Assembly: GCF_008039555.1 (NCBI RefSeq)
Contig: NZ_VDUW01000006.1
Span: forward strand, 124,001 to 188,000
Length of the DNA stretch: 64,000 nucleotides
Direction of reading: 5' to 3'
Source: Cerasibacillus terrae
GTDB lineage: Bacteria > Bacillota > Bacilli > Bacillales > Amphibacillaceae
A program made the translations under genes and the position numbers. Shown in pieces: positions 57,616 to 64,000 of this stretch (positions are counted from its first letter, which is position 1; the number at the start of each line of letters is the position of its first letter). Below the pieces are notes generated by a model, which saw only the letters and a program-made list of their open reading frames with translations, was not told where the DNA came from and did no database searches.

Positions 57616-58262
57616 TAACGAACGCGGCGGCTTCCCGCGTGCCGGAAAAGCCGTAGAATCGATAAATCGGTAACGCGGCGGTTTCCCGCGTGCCCGAAAA
57701 ACCGTAGAATTGAGAAAACGGTAACGCTGCAGATTCCCGCATTCCCGAAAAGCCGTAGAATCGATAAATCGGTAACGCGGCGGCTTCCCGCGTGCCGGAA
57801 AAGCCGTAGAAACGATAAATCGGTAACGCGGTGGTTTCCCGCGTGCCCGAAAAGCCGCGGAAACGATAAACCGGTAACGCGGCGGCTTCCCGCGTGCCCG
57901 AAAAGCCGTAGAAACGATAAACCGGTAACGCGGCGGCTTCCCGCGTGCCCGAAAAGCCGCAGAATCGATAAATCGGTAACGCGGTAGCTTCCCGCATGCC
58001 CGAAAAGCCGTAGAATCGATAAATCGGTAACGCGGCGGCTTCCCGCGTGCCGGAAAAGCCGTAGAATCGATTAACCGGTAACGCGGTGGTTTCCCGCGTG
58101 CCCGAAAAGCCGCGGAAACGATAAACCGGTAACGCGGCGGCTTCCCGCGTGCCGGAAAAGCCGTAGAAACGATAAACCGGTAACGCGGCGGCTTCCCGCG
58201 TGCCCGAAAAGCCGTAGAATCGATAAATCGGTAACGCGGTAGCTTCCCGCGTGCCCGAAAAC
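57616..58262. repeat. 51-bp tandem repeat array, about 12.6 copies
   Basis: Unit of exactly 51 bases beginning GTAACGCGGCGGCTTCCCGC. Unit starts fall at 57670, 57721, 57772, 57823, 57874, 57925, 57976, 58027, 58078, 58129, 58180 and 58231 (partial), preceded by one slightly longer unit at about 57616. Each unit holds imperfect inverted repeats (ACGCGG/CCGCGT and GGCTT/AAGCC). GC content is far above the surroundings. Because 51 is divisible by three, two minus-strand frames stay open for over 220 codons; these are treated as artefacts. The array lies between yjcG and yjcH; 57425-57615 is otherwise empty. Confidence 0.95.
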
Positions 58263-58269
58263 TCACAAG

Positions 58270-58298
58270 AAAAGGGAGGCCTCAAGCACTCCCTTTTC
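58270..58298 (-). terminator. yjcH terminator
   Basis: AAAAGGGAG / CTCCCTTTT directly after the esterase stop, adjoining the repeat array. Confidence 0.75.
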
Positions 58299-58299
58299 C

Positions 58300-59022
58300 T
58301 TATTCAAACATTGTGCGTAAAGCGTGTGGCATATCTTGTTGCCAATATTTCCATGTATGTTTTCCTTCAGGGATTTCTTTATAGGTATAGGTTCCACCAT
58401 TTTCCTCTAAAAATTCTTTTAGTTTTCTATTTGGTGTTAGAAAATCAACATCTGATTCGACGAGTGTTTGTACATTTGTTTCTAAAGCTCCGATGGTATG
58501 GTAAATGTCTAATGTGTGTAATTGTGTTGCTTGTTTTACGGAAGACATGACCACTTCATCCACATATGGGGATTGCATAATTACTTTAGAAAATAGGTTT
58601 GGATACTTGATTGCTGTGATTAAAGCAAGGGTCCCAGCTAGGGAGTCACCCATCAATGCACGTGATATTAATTGCTGATTCGGTAAAACTTGATCTAGTT
58701 TTTCAATAACTTCGTTGGCTAAAAATTGAATATAAGCTTCTTGTTCTTCACCACTTGGATGATATTTTCTTCTGCGGTCATATTTATCTTTATAATGAAT
58801 ACCTACAAAAACGGTGTCTTCAATATCAGCATCATCATGTAATCTGTCACTAAATGTTGCTACTCTTCCAAGTTGGTAGTAATCATCTCCATCTTGCATA
58901 ATGCAGAGATGAAATTCATTCATTGGAGAAAAAGCTTCTGGTAAATAGATAAGTAATTTCATTTGTTCATTTAAATATTTACTGTCTATCATTTCTTCAA
59001 TCATTTTTCCTTTACGACTCAA
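58300..59022 (-). CDS. yjcH: Putative esterase (alpha/beta hydrolase), YjcH-like
   Basis: About 240 residues. Esterase-D-like alpha/beta hydrolase with nucleophile motif GDSLAGTLAL and a C-terminal GKHTWKYW carrying the catalytic His. The frame opens with GTG at 59031 inside the ribosome binding site; AAGAAGG is eight bases before the TTG at 59022, so I chose that. A later ATG (59004) is possible. Substrate unknown. Confidence 0.85.
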   Translation of the reverse strand: MSRKGKMIEEMIDSKYLNEQMKLLIYLPEAFSPMNEFHLCIMQDGDDYYQLGRVATFSDRLHDDADIEDTVFVGIHYKDKYDRRRKYHPSGEEQEAYIQFLANEVIEKLDQVLPNQQLISRALMGDSLAGTLALITAIKYPNLFSKVIMQSPYVDEVVMSSVKQATQLHTLDIYHTIGALETNVQTLVESDVDFLTPNRKLKEFLEENGGTYTYKEIPEGKHTWKYWQQDMPHALRTMFE

Positions 59023-59064
59023 TTTCTTCACCTTCTTGTATTTTTTATGACTGCTTTCCTAAAA

Positions 59065-59195
59065 TCTTATGCCGCCGCTGATGACACACACTTCGGTTTC
59101 CAGGGGTGAGTGGCAAGCCTACTCGTGCAAGGTACCGCGGGGTCTTGCCTAACTCTTACTTCCCGCTGGAGTATCCGCGTATGTCTTCTGCTGAC
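59065..59195. repeat. Dispersed GC-rich intergenic repeat, copy B
   Basis: Shares with 46385-46512 the blocks ACACTTCGGTTTCC, GGGGTCTTGCC, and CTTCCCGCTGGAGTATCCGC, ending in GTATGTC. Lies in the 259-base gap between the ABC exporter and yjcH. Confidence 0.6.
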
Positions 59196-59281
59196 TTTAT
59201 CTTATTTTTTTGAAAAAAATTTATATGACAAAACTTTCTACTCTTCAAAGTTTATCATTTCTTTCACCATTCATCCATTTG

Positions 59282-61099
59282 TTAGGCTTCTTGTGCTTGT
59301 TGTTGATGGAGATTGTAGTAATCTCCTTTCTGAGCAAGTAATTCTTTATGATTGCCTTGTTCTTTGATTTTACCATTTTCTAGAAGAATAATCTTATCCG
59401 CTTGTTGAATGGTATTTAAACGGTGGGCAATGATAAAACTTGTTCTTCCTTCCATTAACCGTTCCAGTGCTTGTTGGATTTTTAACTCTGTAATTGTGTC
59501 GATATTACTTGTTGCTTCGTCCAAAACAAGAATCGAGGGTTTGGAAATAAAGGCACGTGCAATAGCAAGTAATTGTTTCTGTCCCTGACTAATTCCACTA
59601 CCTGATTGATCAAGGACGGTATCATAGCCATTTGGCAGGCGCATGATAAAATCATGGGCATTCGCGTCTTTGGCAGCTTGAATGACTTCTTCATCGGTTG
59701 CTGCTAATTTTCCATAACGAATGTTTTCGCGAATTGTATCATGAAAAAGGATTGCATCTTGTAACACAAATCCCATATGGGAGCGTAAACTAGAACGGGT
59801 AATTTGTTTCATATCTATCCCATCAAGTGTGAGATTTCCTTTATCATAATTATAAAATCGAGCAATAAGATTAATAATGGTTGATTTTCCAGCACCTGTA
59901 TGCCCAACAAAAGCAACGGATTCTCCAGGTTTTGCTTCAAAAGAGATACCTTGTAAAATAAGTTCTTTTTCATAGCCAAAAGAAACATCGCAAAAAACAA
60001 AATGACCATTGGTTTCGGTAATATCTGTCGCATCATTTTCGTCACTTTCTTCCTGTTCTTCATCTAATACTAAAAAGACACGCTCTGCACCTGCAACAGC
60101 TGATAATAAAATGTTAAATTGATTCGATAATTCATTTAAAGGACGAGTAAATTGGCGTGCATATTCAGCAAAAATAACAATTACTCCAACTGTAACACCA
60201 AAATCATAAATATAAAGAATCCCACCGATAAAAGCAATTAGGCTAAAGCTAACATAATTTAACATATTCATCACTTTAGGAATAAACCCTGCAATCGTTA
60301 ATGCCCAAAATCCTGTATTTTGTAATTTTTTATTTCTTTCATCAAATCCTTGAATGACACGATCTTCTTGCGAGTATGTTTTAATGACATGTTGACCTGA
60401 AACAGATTCTTCCACAAAACCATTTAATTCCCCTAGGTCTTTTTGTTGCATTTTGTAAAGTGGTCCAGTCCGTTTCGTAATCCAGCGCATCGCAAGGATT
60501 AGTATCGGAATAGTGGTCATTGTTACAACCGTTAATATAGGGCTAAGAGATAACATAACAACAATTGTTCCGACAAGGGTTAAGACACTAGAGAATATCT
60601 GAATGACGGATTGATTCAAGGTATTGTTCACATTATCGATATCATTTGTCACTCGACTCATTAATTCCCCGTGCTGCCTTTTATCGAAATAGGAAATAGG
60701 GAGTCGATGGAACTGATGGAAAATTTGTTCCCTTAATCGATAGACAATGTTTTGCGCGATTCCAACCATCCAGAAATTTTGTAAGAAAATACTTAATGAA
60801 TGACTGAGGTAAATAAAGACTAGCCAAATGAGTAATGATTTTAACCCGGTATTTGTTTCCGTCACAATATATAAATCAATGGCTCGACCAATTAGATAGG
60901 GACCTAGTAAGCCGAGAACTGTACTAATTAGGACCATCAGGATTACGAGAAATAGTTTTGCTTTTTCGGCTGTTAAATATGTCCAAATGCGTTTAATAGT
61001 ACCTCGCGTATCTTTTGCTCGCTTTTTATTTTGTGTTTCTGCGCTCGTTAAATCTATTTTTTCATATTGAAAAGGTCGTATGAGTTCTTTAATTAGCAT
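59282..61099 (-). CDS. ABC exporter half-transporter (YfiC-like), second subunit
   Basis: About 605 residues. Membrane domain (six helices, about 45-320) then ATPase domain with Walker A GHTGAGKST, signature SGISQGQKQLLAIARA, Walker B ILVLDEATSNID. GGAAAGGAG precedes the ATG at 61099; a much longer frame (61225) is not credible because it lies inside the partner gene. The ATG overlaps the end of the partner, so the pair is probably a heterodimeric exporter, length-matched to YfiB/YfiC of B. subtilis. Confidence 0.88.
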   Translation of the reverse strand: MLIKELIRPFQYEKIDLTSAETQNKKRAKDTRGTIKRIWTYLTAEKAKLFLVILMVLISTVLGLLGPYLIGRAIDLYIVTETNTGLKSLLIWLVFIYLSHSLSIFLQNFWMVGIAQNIVYRLREQIFHQFHRLPISYFDKRQHGELMSRVTNDIDNVNNTLNQSVIQIFSSVLTLVGTIVVMLSLSPILTVVTMTTIPILILAMRWITKRTGPLYKMQQKDLGELNGFVEESVSGQHVIKTYSQEDRVIQGFDERNKKLQNTGFWALTIAGFIPKVMNMLNYVSFSLIAFIGGILYIYDFGVTVGVIVIFAEYARQFTRPLNELSNQFNILLSAVAGAERVFLVLDEEQEESDENDATDITETNGHFVFCDVSFGYEKELILQGISFEAKPGESVAFVGHTGAGKSTIINLIARFYNYDKGNLTLDGIDMKQITRSSLRSHMGFVLQDAILFHDTIRENIRYGKLAATDEEVIQAAKDANAHDFIMRLPNGYDTVLDQSGSGISQGQKQLLAIARAFISKPSILVLDEATSNIDTITELKIQQALERLMEGRTSFIIAHRLNTIQQADKIILLENGKIKEQGNHKELLAQKGDYYNLHQQQAQEA

Positions 61100-62819
61100 G
61101 GCCATACTCCTTTCCGTATTGAGACATGACAATGTCACGATAGAGTTTTGAGTGTTGCAACAGCTCTTCATGTGTCCCAATTTGCAAGATTTCTCCTTGC
61201 TCCATAAGCATAATCCGATCTGCACTTCTAGCTGTAGATATTTTCTGTGTAATCATCAGCATCGTACTATGATAAGTATCCAGTCTTTCCAATAATTTCG
61301 CCTCTGTCGCTAAGTCAAGGGCACTCGTACTATCATCAAATAAAAGCAATTTTGGTCTTCGGATTAATGCCCTTGCAATCGAAATCCGTTGTTTTTGTCC
61401 TCCAGATAAATTAACACCTCGTTGTCCAACCAGTGTCTCATATCCATCCGGTAAGTTTATAATTGTATCATGGATTTGCGCATCTTTTGCTGCTTGGATA
61501 ATTTCTTCTTTCGTTGCATTCTTTTTTCCCCAAGCAATATTATCAGCCAATGTCCCACTAAAGAGTATAGGACTTTGTGGAACATAGCCAATACTGTTTC
61601 GTAAATGCTCTAATGTGAAAGCCGAAATTGGTTTATCATCCATGAAAATTTCGCCATTTGTAACATTATAAAGACGAGGAATTAGTTGGAAAAAAGATGT
61701 TTTTCCTGAACCTGTTGCACCTAACACAGCTAATTTTTCCTGAGGGTGAATTGTAAAGGTTAGATGTTTTAAGATATTTTCATCTGTCATCGGATAGCGA
61801 AATGATACATCTTGAAATTCAATTTTTCCGTTCATAATCATGTTTTCCTCACTTGCATCAGGATGATCCACTAGATCCACTGTCTCTACAAGTACCTGGT
61901 CCAGCCGTTCAGCAGATGCTTTTGCACGGGAAAAAGCCATTATGATAAAGGAAAACATGGAAATGAACATCGCCACACGCATCGCATAGTTGACAATTGC
62001 CACAACATCCCCAACATTAGTCGAACCCGCGAGAACTTGTTTATTTCCGAACCAAAGAATAAAAATAAGACTAAGATTCATAATGAATAAAAGAACAGGC
62101 ATAGATGATTCCACAAAACGGAATGTGAATCTTGTCGTGTCAGCTAAAGCTTTATTTGCTTGATGGAAACGTTTTTCTTCAAAATTTCTTCTGAAAAATG
62201 CTTTAATCAAACGCATTCCAATTAAATTTTCTTGCATGACTCGGTTTACCGTGTCAACTAGCTGCTGTAGCTTATTAAATAGGTTGGATGCTATTTTTAA
62301 CACCCATAAAAGAAAGCCAACTAAGAGTGGCACAGTCACTAAGAAGATAAGTGCAAGTCTCGCATTTACAACAAACGCCATAATGACTCCGCCAACGATT
62401 AATAAAGGGGCTTTCGACATAATTCGTAATCCCATAAAAATCGTATTTTGAATTTGTCTGACATCATTTGTAAATCGGGTTACTAATCCGGATGTAGGGA
62501 AACGTTGTAGGTTTGCAAATGAATAGGATTGCACTTTTTCATATAATTTCTTCCGAATATCATAAGCAAAGCCAAAACTTGTGTGAGATGCATAAAAGGA
62601 ATTTATGATTCCGGCTATAAAGGAAAGGAATGCCATTCCAAGCATGATGGATCCCCACATAATGACAGTCTCTATATCTTTTTGCATAATTCCTGAATTG
62701 ATCATTTTCCCAAGAAAGAAGGGAAGTAATAGTTCCACAATTAATTCAAATACCATTAAACTAAAAGCAATAATCATGGATAATTTATATGGTTTTAAAA
62801 AGGAAATAGTATTTCGCAC
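61089..62819 (-). CDS. ABC exporter half-transporter (YfiB-like), first subunit
   Basis: 576 residues. Six membrane helices (about 15-300), Walker A GATGSGKTS, signature LSGGQKQRISIARA, Walker B LLLFDDSTSALD. The Walker B ends in Asp (FDDS) rather than Glu, a degenerate catalytic site as in heterodimeric exporters, while the partner has a normal Glu. Together they would export drugs or lipids. AAGGAGGTTTC before the ATG. Confidence 0.9.
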   Translation of the reverse strand: MRNTISFLKPYKLSMIIAFSLMVFELIVELLLPFFLGKMINSGIMQKDIETVIMWGSIMLGMAFLSFIAGIINSFYASHTSFGFAYDIRKKLYEKVQSYSFANLQRFPTSGLVTRFTNDVRQIQNTIFMGLRIMSKAPLLIVGGVIMAFVVNARLALIFLVTVPLLVGFLLWVLKIASNLFNKLQQLVDTVNRVMQENLIGMRLIKAFFRRNFEEKRFHQANKALADTTRFTFRFVESSMPVLLFIMNLSLIFILWFGNKQVLAGSTNVGDVVAIVNYAMRVAMFISMFSFIIMAFSRAKASAERLDQVLVETVDLVDHPDASEENMIMNGKIEFQDVSFRYPMTDENILKHLTFTIHPQEKLAVLGATGSGKTSFFQLIPRLYNVTNGEIFMDDKPISAFTLEHLRNSIGYVPQSPILFSGTLADNIAWGKKNATKEEIIQAAKDAQIHDTIINLPDGYETLVGQRGVNLSGGQKQRISIARALIRRPKLLLFDDSTSALDLATEAKLLERLDTYHSTMLMITQKISTARSADRIMLMEQGEILQIGTHEELLQHSKLYRDIVMSQYGKEYGHAN

Positions 62820-62942
62820 AAGAAACCTCCATTTTTATGTATAAATATAATATTCATTCTATTATAAGCGATGGAAGAGGAGGATTCCATAGATATACTT
62901 CGAAAGTGGAAATAATCAGAAAATAATAGAGGGATGAATATG

Positions 62943-62981
62943 CCCACATCTTCATTATTAATGTAGGCATATTGATGTGGG
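62943..62981 (-). terminator. Hairpin after the LysM pseudogene
   Basis: CCCACATC / GATGTGGG with inner ATGCC/GGCAT arms. It lies 20 bases after the decayed LysM gene on the minus strand, in the 181-base gap before the exporter. Confidence 0.6.
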
Positions 62982-63000
62982 AAATACGCATTCGCTAAGG

Positions 63001-63325
63001 CTATTGGCAATCACGCATTGGAGCACAAGTTGTGGGAATACAGCAACTCGTAGAAAATTTGGATCAATACTTGGATTTGCCTCCAATATACTTTCCATTG
63101 TGACTTGAAACATTCTTGAATAATATATGGCCTGTGGTTTGGGGGACATGCTGGGATACAAATGATTTGCCCTATTCTTAGATTATAGGGGTCGATACCC
63201 GGATTCGCTGCAATGACTCTTGACAGAACAACCTCAAGCCGATTCGCAATAAATTGTAATGTATCATCAGGTTGAATGATATAGGGGTAGTGCCCTTCAG
63301 AGCAGGGGTTGTGATGGTTGGTCAT
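63001..63325 (-). pseudogene. LysM-domain protein with frameshifts
   Basis: The first LysM is intact: PYIIQPDDTLQFIANRLEVV then NPGIDPYNLRIGQIICIPAC. The second begins RPYIIQ and then breaks. Its continuation FQVTMESILEANPSIDPNFL is in another frame, and its end IPTTCAPMRDCQ, followed by a stop at 63001, is in a third. So at least two frame shifts, plus some missing residues, disrupt a two-LysM protein. LysM domains bind peptidoglycan; such short double-LysM proteins occur in spore-formers. Real decay or sequencing error cannot be separated here. Confidence 0.75.
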
Positions 63326-63578
63326 ATAACCCCTTCTTGATAATGTTTTTAAAATAGGTTATGTGTGGATTATAGAGAATGTCACAAGAGTCAACTAGGA
63401 ATAGCGGAATAGCTGGGGAATTTTTACAAAAAATTAGAATGTCCATTTTGTCTTAATCAAAAAAAGCTTGTATTTCTTTACTTCCAGGGGATACGGTTTT
63501 TTTCATATATGTTATAGGTTGCCTGTGAATAGCTATTTCTCATAACCTTTCAATGACTCTTCACACATGTACTATAAA
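63326..63578. other. Gap between pseudogenes
   Basis: No intact ORF. AT-rich, likely degraded flanks of the LysM gene and of the permease fragment. Confidence 0.4.
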
Positions 63579-63837
63579 AAGCAAATTTCCAATCTGAATA
63601 TGTACCTGTTATTTCTGCACTCTCCTTAGCAATTGGATCTGCTGTACGAATTACAATCATGGCAGAATTACTAGGAGCAAGTTCTGGAATGGGATATTCA
63701 ATCGCACTTGCTAGGGTTAATATTAATACAGATACTGTATTCGCATGGACGATTGTATGCATTATTATCATTCTAGTCGTTGATACTTTCATTATTCAAC
63801 CATTAAAGAATTATGTATTGAGGTGGAATGTGGGGTG
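63579..63837 (+). pseudogene. C-terminal fragment of an ABC transporter permease
   Basis: About 85 codons with no start codon, preceded in frame by a stop at about 63576. Reads SEYVPVISALSLAIGSAVRI, then TIMAELLGASSGMGYSIALA and later VDTFIIQPLKNY, ending TGA at 63835-63837. This is the tail of a binding-protein-dependent permease of the sulfonate/nitrate/taurine type (SsuC-like EAA loop and last helix). The rest of the gene is absent from the window, so it is a remnant. Confidence 0.65.
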
Positions 63838-63949
63838 AGGAGGGGTTTCTAAAGTGGGGAACAACTTAAATCTTTCGATGTATTTACTTGACTTGATCAA
63901 AGGGGAAACGAATATTGGAAAAATAGTCTTATTATTATAGTAAAAATAA

Positions 63950-63980
63950 AGGTCTATATCCACAAGGGATACAGACCTCT
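63950..63980. terminator. Terminator-like hairpin
   Basis: AGGTCTATATCC / GGATACAGACCT with a five-base loop, close to the window end. The gene it belongs to on either strand is outside or decayed. Confidence 0.7.
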
Positions 63981-64000
63981 GTTACATAGTGATTCCGATT

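Noticed and set aside
57616..58262. CRISPR array
   Set aside because: Units are contiguous 51-mers with no unique spacers between them, and no cas genes are present.
57578..58285. Two overlapping minus-strand ORFs of 235 and 225 aa made of 17-residue repeats
   Set aside because: Both frames are open only because the 51-bp repeat length is divisible by three. No ribosome binding site or non-repeat domain is present.
62958..63161. Separate minus-strand ORF of 67 aa
   Set aside because: It is the second frame of the broken LysM gene, not an independent gene.
63550..63792. Minus-strand ORF of 80 aa
   Set aside because: It is antisense to the permease fragment, whose + strand translation is clearly protein-like.

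Overview
The window is low-GC chromosomal DNA of an endospore-forming member of the Bacillaceae. The evidence is strong AGGAGG-type ribosome binding sites, frequent TTG/GTG starts, CotF-, CotO- and CotZ-like spore coat genes, T-box leaders, and a block (about 40.7-59.0 kb) in the gene order of the Bacillus subtilis yjb/yjc region (yjbC-spx-mecA-coiA-pepF-spxH-yjbI-yjbK-yjbM-nadK-yjbO-prpE ... cotO-cotZ ... yjcF-yjcG-yjcH). The species cannot be fixed. Control of trp by T-boxes rather than an evident TRAP site points away from B. subtilis itself.

1-18.7 kb is an accessory, mobile-looking region. A large serine recombinase runs off the left edge. After it come a small membrane protein, an XRE regulator, ORF remnants and a VOC protein. 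Next are a two-gene OLD-nuclease plus UvrD-helicase unit (Gabija-like anti-phage system) and orphan proteins of 429 and 295 aa. A tyrosine recombinase is followed by two large enzymes: an SF2 helicase fused to a PD-(D/E)XK nuclease, and a primase-like / Fe-S-like / SF2 helicase fusion. The last three may form one integrative element or an undescribed defence or replication module.

19-31 kb is chromosomal backbone: two small spore coat genes, a large-subunit catalase, a Gln-rich protein, a DUF4363 lipoprotein divergent from a DUF421 membrane protein, a cupin, and a two-component system followed by a CopD-like membrane protein and an ABC efflux pair. The last set resembles HssRS-HrtAB haem detoxification and carries matching HssR-like direct repeats in two places.

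31-38 kb holds trpEDCFBA on the minus strand (no trpG), behind two complete tandem tryptophan T-boxes and a clear promoter. Downstream of trpA is a third T-box with its own promoter that opens onto a 25-codon ORF and a terminator, evidently a relic.

38-64 kb holds a NERD protein, a putative glycoside hydrolase, the Spx/MecA/competence/proteolysis cluster, (p)ppGpp synthase, NAD kinase, pseudouridine synthase, PrpE, MgtE and coat genes, then yjcF (probable ATT start), yjcG, a 51-bp tandem repeat array, yjcH and a heterodimeric ABC exporter. The end has decayed genes: a frameshifted LysM protein and the tail of an ABC permease. No tRNA, rRNA or CRISPR array was seen.
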